From contig NZ_RDFA01000001.1 in NCBI RefSeq assembly GCF_004118325.1, positions 185,382 to 249,381 of the forward strand: 64,000 nucleotides of DNA, in the 5' to 3' direction. The position numbers and the translations under genes are program-made. This DNA comes from Halorientalis pallida (GTDB lineage: Archaea > Halobacteriota > Halobacteria > Halobacteriales > Haloarculaceae). Each line of letters begins with the position of its first letter. The first letter of the stretch is position 1. This document shows positions 49,443 to 57,956 of the stretch, piece after piece. The notes below the pieces were generated by a model, which ran no database searches, had not been told where the DNA came from, and saw only the letters and a list, made by a program, of their open reading frames with translations.

Positions 49443-49568
49443 TACCGGAAGCAAACAGACCCGGCCTAAAACTGTTGTCGAATCGCGCCGGAGATTTCAT
49501 CTCCCACGACGGCACGCCCACTCCGTCCGGAACCGCCGACGACACCGCGACGACGCCGGCCGACCCGT

Positions 49569-49832
49569 TCACTCGAACACGTCGCTCTCGTCTTCTAACA
49601 TCTCGACCCCGCGGGCGACCTCGCGAGCCGCCTCGGGAAAGAGTGCGACCTCTACCTCGTTGCCCTCGTCGTCCTCGAAGGCCAGTTTCACGCGCTTGTC
49701 ACCGAACTCGCGCACGTCCACGCTGTCGACGTCGTACAGCTTCGCAGTCGCCTCCTTGTTCGCCGGGCCCACGTTCTTGATCGACCCCTCTTTGAGTTCG
49801 ATCATGAACTCGTCGAGTTGCAGGCTGAGCAT
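49569..49832 (-). CDS. Conserved small acidic haloarchaeal protein
   Basis: An 87-residue protein, MLSLQLDEFMIELKEGSIKNV, then a strand-rich part VREFGDKRVKLAFEDDEGNEVEVALFPEAAREVARGVEMLEDESDVFE. No known motif. Acidic C-terminus. It ends 127 bp upstream of the DHH protein and lies 23 bp downstream of the YIP1 gene on the same strand, so it may be in one operon with the latter. The start is ATG 49832. Function unknown. Confidence 0.72.
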   Translation of the reverse strand: MLSLQLDEFMIELKEGSIKNVGPANKEATAKLYDVDSVDVREFGDKRVKLAFEDDEGNEVEVALFPEAAREVARGVEMLEDESDVFE

Positions 49833-49855
49833 ACCGGGGCTTCGCCCGCCGACGA

Positions 49856-50467
49856 TTAAAACGGTAGGGGGACACCGACTTCGGTCAGCACCGCACTCGC
49901 GGCCCCGAACCCGCGGAAGCCGTAGCCGAAGACGATGGCCGCCGGCACCGCGACGATGGGGACCGCCTTCCAGTAGGGCAGGTCGTGGACCTCGGCCGTC
50001 CCGACGACGAGCAGGACGGCACCGAGGGCGGTACAGGCCACCCGCAGCCCCGGAATCGCCGGGCCGGCGAACACGCAGGGGGCCGTCGAGTACGCGAGGA
50101 CCTGTACCGTCTCGCTGACGCCACCGCGGTCCGGCGCCGTCGCCATCAGGATCAACGTCTGGAGCGCCGCCGTCAGGTGCAGGGCGGCCGGCATTACCAG
50201 GACGACGGCGAGCGCGAGAAACAGGACGCGCGAGGCGACGGGCTGTCCGGCCACCACCGGATAGACGTCCGGGATCAGGGCCAGTCGCGTCAGTTCCTCG
50301 ACCAGGACGACGACGGCCGCGAAGATCAGCCCGGGCGCCTGGTCGCCGGGGGCGACGCCCGCCCGAAAGAACCGGCGGGGGCGAACCAGTACTTCGACCC
50401 ACGCTCGCGCGAGCGCGACCGGGCCGCGGTCACGCCCACCTGTCGGATTCTCGACCCACTGGGTCAC
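49856..50467 (-). CDS. YIP1-family membrane protein
   Basis: A 203-residue membrane protein with about five TM helices and a basic N-terminal segment (ALARAWVEVLVRPRRFFRAGVAPGDQAPGLIFAAVVVLVEEL) that matches the YIP1 family opening in haloarchaea. Other segments: ALTALQTLILM, LAYSTAPCVFAGPAIPGLRV and VHDLPYWKAVPIVAVPAAIVFGYGFR. Role in haloarchaea is not known; members elsewhere act in membrane organisation. Confidence 0.8.
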   Translation of the reverse strand: MTQWVENPTGGRDRGPVALARAWVEVLVRPRRFFRAGVAPGDQAPGLIFAAVVVLVEELTRLALIPDVYPVVAGQPVASRVLFLALAVVLVMPAALHLTAALQTLILMATAPDRGGVSETVQVLAYSTAPCVFAGPAIPGLRVACTALGAVLLVVGTAEVHDLPYWKAVPIVAVPAAIVFGYGFRGFGAASAVLTEVGVPLPF

Positions 50468-50535
50468 GATCGCCGCTACGGGGCGTTCGGGCTTGACGGT
50501 TGCGGGTTCCAGCCGACGTGTAGCTCGGTCCGAAC

Positions 50536-50544
50536 AGTTATATC
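50536..50544 (+). promoter_or_regulatory. TATA box of the NTF2-like lipoprotein gene
   Basis: AGTTATATC is centred 28 bp before ATG 50568, the leaderless spacing. Confidence 0.55.
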
Positions 50545-50567
50545 GCCTTGCAGTTCAGAGTGCAAAT

Positions 50568-51128
50568 ATGCGTAGACGAGCGGTGATCGCAGGGTGTGGT
50601 GGGGCCGTGGCGACGCTGACGAGCGGTTGTACGGGCCTGCTGTCGGAAGACGACGGTCAGGGGAGTACCGGTGGAGCCGAAGACGACGAAGACGACGAAG
50701 AGGGAGAGAGGACAGCGACGGACGCTGCGACAGACACGGACGTGGAGACGGTGTCGGGGAACGCGACCGGCGCCGAGCGGCGAGCGGTCGAACGCGTCGT
50801 CAGGCAGAACCTGCGGGCCACCGAAGAGCACCGACCGGAGTTGCTTCGGGCGACGCTGCACCCGGATGCGCCGTCCTACGACCGGACGATCGAACAGACT
50901 CGACAGATCTGGGACCAGTACGAACTCGAGTACTCGCTGACCGTTCAGTCGATCAGCGTCTCCGGGAACGAGGCGACCGTCGAATACGAACAGGTGACGC
51001 GGGCAACCGGGCCAAACAGCGACGTCTTCACCGACAATCGACTCACCGCCGTCGGCACCCTGCGCACCTACCAGGGCGAGTGGCGCGTCTACGGTACGCG
51101 GGTCGAGAACGTCGAGTACCTCGAATAA
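50568..51128 (+). CDS. Lipoprotein with NTF2/SnoaL-like domain
   Basis: ATG 50568 gives 186 residues. A signal (MRRRAVIAGCGGAVATLTSGC) ends in the lipobox TSGC, then an acidic Ser/Thr/Asp-rich stretch follows. The mature domain (residues about 68-186) has helix-strand pattern GAERRAVERVVRQNLRATEEHRPELLRATLHPDAPSYDRTIEQTRQIWDQYELEYSLTVQSISVSGNEATVEYEQVTR, like NTF2-type folds. Membrane-anchored on the outside. Divergent from the YIP1 gene; convergent with the flavin reductase. Function unknown. Confidence 0.8.
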   Translation: MRRRAVIAGCGGAVATLTSGCTGLLSEDDGQGSTGGAEDDEDDEEGERTATDAATDTDVETVSGNATGAERRAVERVVRQNLRATEEHRPELLRATLHPDAPSYDRTIEQTRQIWDQYELEYSLTVQSISVSGNEATVEYEQVTRATGPNSDVFTDNRLTAVGTLRTYQGEWRVYGTRVENVEYLE

Positions 51129-51134
51129 GAGGGC

Positions 51135-51725
51135 TCAGTCGTCCGCGCCGACGTTCTCCGTGCTCTCCATACACGGCGGGTCGGGTTCGATGGTCGCGTA
51201 CTCCACGGCGCGTTCGCCCAGCACCGCCACCCGGTCGGCCGCGCCCTCGTCGACGAACCGCCAGTCGGCGGCAGTCCCCTCGAAGGCGTCACTGGCCTTC
51301 GGGATCGCTGCCTGGTGGGGGATGACCCAGGCGTTCAGGGCGCGACAGACCGAGCGCAGGTGTTCCAGCGCGGTAATCGGAAAGCTCCCGCCGGCGACAG
51401 CGAGCAGACCCACGGTCTTGTTCTCGAACTCGTCGAACCCGCAGTAATCGAGGGCGTTCTTCAGCGGCGTGGCGTAGGAGCCGTGATAGACCGGCGTCCC
51501 GAGCAAGATCGCGTCGGCCCCGCGCACCTGGGCGGTGAACGCCGCGGCGTCACCGGCGTCGCCGGCGTCGGCGTCGTAGACCGGCAGGTCCCACTCCCGG
51601 AGGTCGAGCAGTTCCGTCTCGCCGCCGGTCTCGGCGGCCGCGTCGAGGGCGTGTTCGAGGCCTTTGCGGGTGTGGCTCTCGTCACGAAGACTCCCACAGA
51701 TCGCGACGACGCGTGGTCGTGACAT
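51135..51725 (-). CDS. NADPH-dependent FMN reductase
   Basis: ATG 51725 gives 196 residues with MSRPRVVAICGSLRDESHTRKGLEHAL at the start and the FMN-binding ILLGTPVYHGSYATPLKNALDYCG near residue 72. A further segment is TVGLLAVAGGSFPITALEHLRSVCRALNAWVIPHQ. This is the SsuE/azoreductase-type flavodoxin fold, reducing FMN, quinones or azo dyes. No sulfonate genes are next to it, so substrate is open. Confidence 0.9.
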   Translation of the reverse strand: MSRPRVVAICGSLRDESHTRKGLEHALDAAAETGGETELLDLREWDLPVYDADAGDAGDAAAFTAQVRGADAILLGTPVYHGSYATPLKNALDYCGFDEFENKTVGLLAVAGGSFPITALEHLRSVCRALNAWVIPHQAAIPKASDAFEGTAADWRFVDEGAADRVAVLGERAVEYATIEPDPPCMESTENVGADD

Positions 51726-51842
51726 ACCGACCCTGTCGCACCGAGCGGGCTTAAACACCGACCGGGGCGGACGCGGTCGGGATCCGTGAACGCACGGCGC
51801 GAAATAGTCACGTTTTTACTGGCGACGGGCGGGCCCTGTGGT

Positions 51843-52163
51843 ATGGCTGCACGTGGCTCTCGGAATCACTCCGTCCGCGTCGAGTTACCGACCGTCGTCC
51901 CGTTCGACATCCCACAGTTGAACCGGTTGAGCTGGAAACTCGGGTCCAGAACCGTCGACGACGAGGCGGCGACGCTCCGGAGCCGCTGGACCGACACGGA
52001 GAGCCAGTGGCGACTCGCCGTCTTCGCGGTGACCGACGGGACCGTCGTCCTGCGGGTCCGGACCCCCGTCGGCCGCGGCCGGTTCTACGGGGCCGCGGAG
52101 ACGGACTTCGCGAACGCGCTGCCGGCGCTGGAGGCGTCGGACCGCTGGCGGCGACTCGACTGA
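51843..52163 (+). CDS. Hypothetical protein, 106 residues
   Basis: ATG 51843 (MAARGSRNHSVRVELPTVVPFD) is chosen over 51786 because the upstream residues are basic and hydrophobic and unlike neighbouring proteins. The rest is strand-rich: WTDTESQWRLAVFAVTDGTVVLRVRTPVGRGRFYGAAETDFANALPALEASDRWRRLD. No recognised domain. Downstream by about 130 bp is a DUF2267 gene on the same strand. Confidence 0.6.
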   Translation: MAARGSRNHSVRVELPTVVPFDIPQLNRLSWKLGSRTVDDEAATLRSRWTDTESQWRLAVFAVTDGTVVLRVRTPVGRGRFYGAAETDFANALPALEASDRWRRLD

Positions 52164-52294
52164 TCAGTACGTCAGCGTTACCGTCGGGAAGGCGCCGGGT
52201 ACTTCGGGCGCCGTCGGTCGGCGGACCAGTAACGGTCCCGTACCGACGAGAACGACGACCTGCGTTTATTACCCGCGTCGGCGTCGGCCGTGGC

Positions 52295-52753
52295 ATGGAC
52301 TTCGACGAGTTCACCGGTCAGGTACAGCACCGACTCGAACTCCCAGGGACGGGCGAAGCGGTCCGTGCGATCCGTGCGACGCTGTCGACGCTGGGACGGC
52401 GCGTTCCGGCCGACGCCGCCGAGGATTTCGCGGCCTCGCTCCCGCTCGAGATCAAGTGGTACCCGACGGGCGGAGTCGACGACCACGGCGAGCGGTTCGA
52501 CTGGACCGAGTTCCTCGACCGCGTGAGCGAGATCGAAGGGCGGGACAGGGCGGACGCCGCGTACCACGCCCGGGTCGTCGTCGACCTCGTCGCCGAGGTG
52601 ATCCCGGAGTCCGACTTCCAGCAACTGCGCGACCAGTTGCCCGAGAGCGAGGAGACCGAGAACTGGGGGAACCTGTTCGAGGTCGTCGACGCCGGCGGCT
52701 GGAGCGAGAGTCAGGAAGCACGGGTCGGCGGCGGACCACAGAGCGACGGCTGA
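52295..52753 (+). CDS. DUF2267-family protein
   Basis: A 152-residue protein of the DUF2267 family: MDFDEFTGQVQHRLELPGTGEAVRAIRATLSTLGRRVPADAAEDFAASLPLEIKWYP, EFLDRVSEIEG, AYHARVVVDLVAEVIPESDFQQLRDQLPESEE. Family function is unknown. Helical. ATG 52295 follows a TTTATTACC box by about 26 bp. Downstream gene is a methyltransferase after 37 bp. Confidence 0.85.
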   Translation: MDFDEFTGQVQHRLELPGTGEAVRAIRATLSTLGRRVPADAAEDFAASLPLEIKWYPTGGVDDHGERFDWTEFLDRVSEIEGRDRADAAYHARVVVDLVAEVIPESDFQQLRDQLPESEETENWGNLFEVVDAGGWSESQEARVGGGPQSDG

Positions 52754-52790
52754 CGGAAACACTATTTCGGCGCTGCCCCTGGACCGGGGT

Positions 52791-53513
52791 ATGAAACGGG
52801 CCGTCCGCGCGAACTTCGACGCCAGCGTCTCCGCGTACGACGCCTACGAGCGTCGAACCAGGCGATTCACTGCGCTCGCGCGACTCCTCCAGGCGGAGAT
52901 GCGACAGCGGACCGACGCGTTCGACTCGATCCTCGACGCCGGAGCCGGCACGGGTATCAGCACCCGCGTGTTCGCCGACGGCGGCGCGCGGACGGTCGCC
53001 CTCGATCTCAGCCACGAGATGCTGCGGCAGGTCGGAGAGAGTGAACGGGTCCAGGGCGACTTCGACGCCCTCCCGTTCGCCGACAGGGCGTTCGACGCCG
53101 TGGCCTTCACGGCCTCGCTCTTCCTCACGCCCGAGCCCGGAGCCGCGGCCCGCGAGGCCGCGCGGGTCCTCCGTCCGGGCGGAGTGGTCGGGGCCGTCGC
53201 CCCGCTGGGCTGGGTGCGAGCCGACGGGACGGACGTGTTCGCCGACCTCGACCGGGAGTCCCGGTCACCGGCCGACGTGGGTACCGTCCGGACGGCGTTG
53301 GAAGACACCTTCGTGGTCGAGACTGGCGTATGGCGGTTCGCGACGACCGCCGCGGACGTGCGGCAGTTCCACTGCATCCCGGCGATGGCGGCCCGGCTCT
53401 ACCCCGGACTATCACCCGACGAACGGGTCGAGAAGGCCACCGATCTGCTGGCCGAGTTGGACGGGACCGTCGAACAGCGCTGGCAGTGGGTCGTCGGCGT
53501 CACCGAGGCGTGA
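52791..53513 (+). CDS. Class I SAM-dependent methyltransferase
   Basis: A 240-residue enzyme with SAM loop ILDAGAGTGISTRVFADGG near residue 47, acidic strand VALDLSHEM, GDFDALPFADRAFDAVAFTASLFL and VLRPGGVVGAVAPLGWV. It has a C-terminal cap of about 90 residues instead of the usual end, ending EQRWQWVVGVTEA. Substrate unknown. It probably shares a transcript with the DUF2267 gene. Confidence 0.87.
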   Translation: MKRAVRANFDASVSAYDAYERRTRRFTALARLLQAEMRQRTDAFDSILDAGAGTGISTRVFADGGARTVALDLSHEMLRQVGESERVQGDFDALPFADRAFDAVAFTASLFLTPEPGAAAREAARVLRPGGVVGAVAPLGWVRADGTDVFADLDRESRSPADVGTVRTALEDTFVVETGVWRFATTAADVRQFHCIPAMAARLYPGLSPDERVEKATDLLAELDGTVEQRWQWVVGVTEA

Positions 53514-53525
53514 GCGGCGAGCCGG

Positions 53526-54449
53526 TTACTCCCGGAGGCGAGCGACGGTGTCGCCGTCGCGCTCGTCGACCGACACCAGTCCGTCGTCGGACAGATCCGA
53601 CAGGAGACCGCGCAACCAATCCCGGCCGTACTCCCCACCAGGGACGTAATCGACGCGAACTTTCGGTCCGAGTTCGTCGAGCGCGAGTTCCCGGTCGCCC
53701 TCGAGCGCACTCACGACCCGCCCGCGCATCTGCCGGCGGCTGCCCTCGAACTCGGGCTGGGTCGGCACGTCCGGCGCGGTGAAATCGGCCGTCTGGTAGG
53801 CGTGACAGAACTCCCGCCAGGGACAGCCCGCCGCGTCACACGAGGGGGTCTTCTCGCAGGCGACCCCGCCCAGTTCCATGATGGCGTTGTTCCAGATCCG
53901 GGACTCGCCTTCGGGCATGAGCTCCTGGGCCGCCCGCTCGAACTCGCTGTCGTCGTCGGCCACGTCGAAGGCGCGGTGGAGGACGCGTTTGACGTTCGTG
54001 TCGACCACCGCGTCGCCGTTGTCGAACGCGAACGAGGCCACTGCGTTGGCGGTGTAGGGACCGACGCCCATCAACTCGGAGAGTTCGTCCGGGTCGCGGG
54101 GGAAGGTGCCATCGTACTCCGAGACGACCTGGTTGGCTGCCTCGTGGAGGTACTTCGCGCGGTTGTTGTAGCCGAGGCTGTGACTGGTCCAGAACCCCAC
54201 GACCTCCGCGCGGTCGGCCGCGGCCAGGTCCGCGACGGTCGGCCAGCGGTCCAGGAAGGCCTGCCAGGCGTCGACCACCCGGTCGAGCTGGGTCTGCTGG
54301 CTCATCACCTCCGAGACCAGAATCTCGTAGGCGTCGTCGGTCCGCCGCCAGGGGTAGTCCCGGTGGTCCGCCTCGTACCACTCGATCAGCGCCGTCCTGA
54401 CGGTGTCCTCGTCGACTCCGGACAGCGCCGTGGCAGCGTCCTCACTCAT
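53526..54449 (-). CDS. mutY: A/G-specific adenine glycosylase MutY
   Basis: A 307-residue HhH-GPD base-excision enzyme: WYEADHRDYPWRRTDDAYEILVSEVMSQQTQLDRV (catalytic Glu in EVMSQQT near residue 46), the hairpin GVGPYTANAVASFAFDNGDAVVDTNVKRV (catalytic Asp in VDTN) and a four-Cys cluster. The Cys spacing is C-x5-C-x4-C-x5-C, against the usual C-x6-C-x2-C-x5-C of MutY. It removes adenine opposite 8-oxoG. A C-terminal Trp/Arg-rich winged part (YGRDWLRGLLSDLSDDGLV) is present but no NUDIX-like domain. ATG 54449 is divergent from tenA. Confidence 0.9.
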   Translation of the reverse strand: MSEDAATALSGVDEDTVRTALIEWYEADHRDYPWRRTDDAYEILVSEVMSQQTQLDRVVDAWQAFLDRWPTVADLAAADRAEVVGFWTSHSLGYNNRAKYLHEAANQVVSEYDGTFPRDPDELSELMGVGPYTANAVASFAFDNGDAVVDTNVKRVLHRAFDVADDDSEFERAAQELMPEGESRIWNNAIMELGGVACEKTPSCDAAGCPWREFCHAYQTADFTAPDVPTQPEFEGSRRQMRGRVVSALEGDRELALDELGPKVRVDYVPGGEYGRDWLRGLLSDLSDDGLVSVDERDGDTVARLRE

Positions 54450-54520
54450 CGACGCGGCGTAGGGACGACCACTGCTTACGCGTGGCGGTTCGAGAGTGAC
54501 CACCGCGTGGTACAACCAAC

Positions 54521-54530
54521 AGTTATCATC
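54521..54530 (+). promoter_or_regulatory. TATA box of tenA
   Basis: AGTTATCATC is centred 26 bp before ATG 54552. No TPP riboswitch structure is apparent between it and the start. Confidence 0.5.
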
Positions 54531-54551
54531 ACGGGTCGCCTGCACGATCAC

Positions 54552-55217
54552 ATGGCCATTACCGACGAACTCCGGGCGGCGGCCGATCCGGTCTGGGAGG
54601 CGATCCACGACCACGAGATGGTCCGGGGACTCGGCGCGGGGACGCTCGACGAGGGGCCGTTTCGCTACTGGGTGAAACAGGACTACCTGTACCTGATCGA
54701 GTACAGCCGGGTGTTCGCCCACGGTGCGGCCGGAGCCCCGTCGCTGGACCGGATGGGCACGTTCGCCGAGTTACTTCACGAGACGATCAACACGGAGATG
54801 GATCTGCACCGCTCCTACGCCGCCGAGCTTGGGATCTCCGAGCGTGAACTCGAACGAACCGAGCCCTCGCCGACCACCCAGGCCTACACCGACTTCCTCG
54901 TCCGGACCGCCGCCACGGGGACGTTCGGTGACCTCGTCGCCGCCCTCCTCCCCTGCATGTGGGGATTCAACGAGACGGGGGAACGGCTGGCCGAGCGCGG
55001 CAAACCGGACCACGAACAGTACGCCGCCTGGATCGAGATGTACACGAGCGAGGAGTTCGCGGAGTTGGCCGACTGGTGCCGGAGCCTGCTGGACGACGTC
55101 GCCAGTGACGCCTCCGCCGCCGCGCGAGACCGCTACCGCGACCTGTTCGTCACGTCCTCGCGGTACGAGTACCTGTTCTGGGACGCGGCCTGGCGAGAGG
55201 AGGAGTGGCCGGTCTGA
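54552..55217 (+). CDS. tenA: TenA-family protein (thiaminase II-like)
   Basis: A 221-residue all-helical protein: MAITDELRAAADPVWEAI, FRYWVKQDYLYLIEYSRVFAHGAAGA near residue 38, ERTEPSPTTQAYTDFLVR, LLPCMWGFNETGERL (catalytic Cys of TenA_C type near residue 136) and the terminal Glu site YEYLFWDAAWREEEWPV. It salvages the pyrimidine moiety of thiamine. No other thi genes are next to it. Stop directly abuts the stop of the convergent lipoprotein gene. Confidence 0.92.
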   Translation: MAITDELRAAADPVWEAIHDHEMVRGLGAGTLDEGPFRYWVKQDYLYLIEYSRVFAHGAAGAPSLDRMGTFAELLHETINTEMDLHRSYAAELGISERELERTEPSPTTQAYTDFLVRTAATGTFGDLVAALLPCMWGFNETGERLAERGKPDHEQYAAWIEMYTSEEFAELADWCRSLLDDVASDASAAARDRYRDLFVTSSRYEYLFWDAAWREEEWPV

Positions 55218-55784
55218 TCAGGACTCGCAGTAGACGCCCTCGGCGAACATCCCCTCGCAACTGAGCGTGACCTCGGCGCGAGCGACCGCCGAGACGTCGC
55301 CCTCGACCGACTTGCTGACGTTGATCGTCGCCGCTTCGCCGGGCGCGACCTCGGTGTCACCCGTCGTGCCGAATCCCGTATTCGTTCCCATCTCGGCCCC
55401 GTCGGCGTCGAACAGGACCAGATCGTAGCTGTACTCGACGATGTCCGTCGTCTGCTCACCTGCGTTCCTGACGGTCGTCACGATGACCACCTTGTTCTCG
55501 TTCCCACCCTGTCGCTCCAGGCCGTCGACGACGAGCGGGTCGACGGTGCTCTCGCCGGCGACTTCGATGCCGCCGCTCATCTGTGGGCCCGTATCCGTGG
55601 GCGTGCCACCGTCGTCATCGCTGTCGTCGTTCCCGTCGTCCCCGTCGTCGGTCGGTGTTCCACCGCCGGAGTCGCCGGTACAGCCCGCGAGCGCGCCCCC
55701 AGTCGCGACCCCCGCCGTCGCGAGCACTCGGCGTCGCGTGATCGGTCCGCCCCGTCGAGACTCCTCCGTTCGGTTACCTGTCAT
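55218..55784 (-). CDS. Tat lipoprotein with FxLYD-like beta domain
   Basis: A 188-residue protein, N-terminal Tat signal TRRRVLATAGVATGGALAGC (lipobox ALAGC), acidic Gly/Asp/Thr linker, then a beta-sandwich domain (VVIVTTVRNAGEQTTDIVEYSYDLVLFDADGAEMGTNTGFGTTGDTEVAPGEAATINVSKS). The pattern of NAG-T and D-x-D-x-A resembles FxLYD or CARDB modules. Probably anchored to the membrane outside. Role unknown. Confidence 0.8.
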   Translation of the reverse strand: MTGNRTEESRRGGPITRRRVLATAGVATGGALAGCTGDSGGGTPTDDGDDGNDDSDDDGGTPTDTGPQMSGGIEVAGESTVDPLVVDGLERQGGNENKVVIVTTVRNAGEQTTDIVEYSYDLVLFDADGAEMGTNTGFGTTGDTEVAPGEAATINVSKSVEGDVSAVARAEVTLSCEGMFAEGVYCES

Positions 55785-55886
55785 AGCCGTAAGGTGATAT
55801 GGGTATCTGAATTAACACTTTGGTTGGAGGGTCGGCGAGCGTGACCAGCCGAAAGCTGTTTCCTCGGCCGGCGCCACGTCCCCGGC

Positions 55887-56213
55887 ATGAGTCTCGACGA
55901 TCTCAAAGACGACGTGGAAGAGACGTACTCGGAGCTTGGCGAGTCAGTCGACGTGGACCTGGATCGGGAGACACGCAACGAGTTGGCGATGCTCGTCGCG
56001 GCGATGGAGCCCGACGACGTGGGCGAACTGCTCCGCCGGGCCGTCCACATGCAGTTCCAGACCGCCGTCGAGACCGGCAACCTCGATTTCCACCTCCGGA
56101 ACGCCTACGACGTGACCTACGACGAGTACCTCTCCGGGATGACCTTCGAGGAGATGACCGGCGGTCAGTTCCCCCAGCAACAGCAGAAAGACGACCGACG
56201 GTACCAGTTCTGA
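55887..56213 (+). CDS. Conserved hypothetical protein, 108 residues
   Basis: A helical protein: MSLDDLKDDVEETYSELGES, DLDRETRNELAMLVAAMEPDDVGELLRRAVHMQFQTAVETGNLDFHLRNAYDVTYDEYLSGMTFEEMTGGQFPQ, ending in a Gln-rich stretch and RRYQF. I recognise no family, but the conserved-looking DVTYDEYLSGMT suggests a real gene. ATG 55887 gives a strongly acidic start. Convergent with the zinc-ribbon gene. Confidence 0.68.
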   Translation: MSLDDLKDDVEETYSELGESVDVDLDRETRNELAMLVAAMEPDDVGELLRRAVHMQFQTAVETGNLDFHLRNAYDVTYDEYLSGMTFEEMTGGQFPQQQQKDDRRYQF

Positions 56214-56240
56214 GTGCCTCCGCTCGGCGCGGACCGCCAG

Positions 56241-56471
56241 CTAGTTCGACCCGTCTGTTTCGGCCGTCAGCGTCAACTCCAGGTCCGCCCCGCAACTGTT
56301 GCACGCGCCGCGTCGGATCACGTCTCGCAACAACATGTCCTTGAAACAGCAGGGACAGGAGATCCCGGTCAGCGGCCCAGGCATGAACTCGAAGGTGTTG
56401 TTCTGTGTGACCGTGAACTCCTGTACCCGCGGCGTGACATCGTCGTCCGTTCCGGCCGGCTCCGAAGACAT
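56241..56471 (-). CDS. Small zinc-ribbon protein
   Basis: ATG 56471 gives 76 residues: an acidic N-terminus, then PGPLTGISCPCCFKDMLLRDVIRRGACNSCGADLELTLTAE, with a CPCC and a CNSC pair forming a probable zinc ribbon. A TATA box at 56493-56503 is 27 bp upstream. It could bind nucleic acid or another protein. Not assigned to a family. Confidence 0.72.
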   Translation of the reverse strand: MSSEPAGTDDDVTPRVQEFTVTQNNTFEFMPGPLTGISCPCCFKDMLLRDVIRRGACNSCGADLELTLTAETDGSN

Positions 56472-56492
56472 GGTAAGTGATACCACATCACA

Positions 56493-56503
56493 GTATGTAA
56501 ACC
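56493..56503 (-). promoter_or_regulatory. TATA box of the zinc-ribbon gene
   Basis: GGTTTACATAC on the minus strand is centred 27 bp before ATG 56471. Confidence 0.5.
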
Positions 56504-56543
56504 TTCGTCAGACATCGAGCGCGAACCAGTCGGTGTTGCCGGA

Positions 56544-57872
56544 TCAGCTGGCCGCGTCGACGGCGTCGGCCAGCAGGCTCGCGCCGAGGTCGATCTCCCG
56601 TTCGGTCGCGTCCAGCGGCGGGAGGATTCGGAGCGTCTTCCGGCCACAGCCCAGCGTGAGCAGGCCGCGGGCGAAGGCCGCGTCCATCACGTCGTCGCGA
56701 CGCGCTTTCGTGTCGAATTCGACGGCGAGCATGAGTCCTTTCCCGCGCACGTCGGTCACGGCCGGCCCAGCGTCGAACGTCTCCCGGAACTGTCGGCCGC
56801 GCTCGCGGGCGTTGTCCATCAACCCCTGCTCCCGGATCACGTCGATAGTGATCGCCCCCTGTGCGCAGGCCAGCAGATCGCCCGCGCCCCAGGTGGAGGA
56901 GAGCCGGCTCTCCTCGTCGGGGAACACGTCCTCGCTTGCGATGGTCGCGCCCACGCGAAGCGCTTTCGCGCCAGCGATCACGTCCGGTTCGATCGGATAG
57001 TGGTCCGACGCCCAGAACTCCCCCGTTCGCCCCATGCCCGACTGGATCTCGTCGGCGACCAGCAGGAGGTCGTGTTCGTCGACGACCGCCGCCAGTTCCG
57101 CGACGAACGCGTCGCTGGGGAACCGATAGCCGCCCTCGCCCTGTACCGGTTCGACGACGACGTAGGCCACTTCGTCCGGATCGACGAACCCGCCCGACCC
57201 GAGCATCCGCCGGAGACGCGACCCGTCCTCGACGAAGAACCCACACCCGCAACTCCCCGGATCGCAGGTCCGGTCGGTACAGAAGGGCACGTCGTGGACG
57301 GTCGAGATCTCCGGAAACCGGCGACGGTACACCCCCTTCGACCGGTTGAGCGAGAGCGCGCCGAGGGTCCGGCCGTGGAAGGCCCCCTCGAACGTGATCG
57401 CGTACTTGCCGGCGGTGTGGTCGTAACAGATCTTGATGGCGTTCTCGACGGCCTCCGCGCCGCTGTTCGAGAGGAAGACCGTGTCCATGCCGTAGTGGTC
57501 GGACACGTCGACGAGACGGTCCATCAGATCGGCCGGTCCCGGGATCGGCGCGTCGCCCGGCGGGCCGCTGGCCGCGTAGAAGTCCTGCCCGGCGATCTTC
57601 GTGGGGTCGGTCAGGTCGAACTCGTCGAGGCGCTCGCGCAGGGTCGGGTTGTCGTACCCCAGCGGGGCCGCACCGACGTGGGCCGTGAAATCCATGAGGA
57701 CGTTCCCGTCCACGTCCGTACAGAAGGGGCCGGCCGCCGGTGCCGTGTGGTCCCAGACGAACTCGTAGACGTAGGTGCTCGGCGCGGCCGGCTCGTGGTG
57801 GTAGTCCACCTGCTCCCGCGCGTGCTCACCAGGCAACTCGTCGACCCGCGGCTCGACGCTGTCCCGGTCCAT
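56544..57872 (-). CDS. Class III aminotransferase
   Basis: A 442-residue PLP enzyme (GabT/ArgD/LAT fold): TDVDGNVLMDFTAHVGAAPLGYDNP, FLSNSGAEAVENAIKICYDHTAGKYAITFEGAFHGRT near residue 135, the PLP-Asp in LLLVADEIQSGMGRTGEFWA near 272, and the Schiff-base Lys in DVIAGAKALRVGATI near 304. Cys pairs GTCDPGSCGCG near 215 are unusual for this fold. Substrate (4-aminobutyrate, ornithine, lysine) not decided by sequence. Promoter box at 57894-57907. Confidence 0.88.
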   Translation of the reverse strand: MDRDSVEPRVDELPGEHAREQVDYHHEPAAPSTYVYEFVWDHTAPAAGPFCTDVDGNVLMDFTAHVGAAPLGYDNPTLRERLDEFDLTDPTKIAGQDFYAASGPPGDAPIPGPADLMDRLVDVSDHYGMDTVFLSNSGAEAVENAIKICYDHTAGKYAITFEGAFHGRTLGALSLNRSKGVYRRRFPEISTVHDVPFCTDRTCDPGSCGCGFFVEDGSRLRRMLGSGGFVDPDEVAYVVVEPVQGEGGYRFPSDAFVAELAAVVDEHDLLLVADEIQSGMGRTGEFWASDHYPIEPDVIAGAKALRVGATIASEDVFPDEESRLSSTWGAGDLLACAQGAITIDVIREQGLMDNARERGRQFRETFDAGPAVTDVRGKGLMLAVEFDTKARRDDVMDAAFARGLLTLGCGRKTLRILPPLDATEREIDLGASLLADAVDAAS

Positions 57873-57893
57873 GCCCGCAATTCGGTTGCCAAT

Positions 57894-57930
57894 CCGATAA
57901 ATAATTCGTCGGGTTTCGACAATATTTACT
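57894..57930 (-). promoter_or_regulatory. Promoter region of the class III aminotransferase gene
   Basis: GAATTATTTATCGG (57894-57907, centred 28 bp before ATG 57872) is a strong TATA box. A second A+T patch AGTAAATATTGT (57919-57930) lies one helical turn upstream and may be a regulator site. Confidence 0.5.
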
Positions 57931-57956
57931 GCTCCCGTCGTTCCGTCACGTGATCC

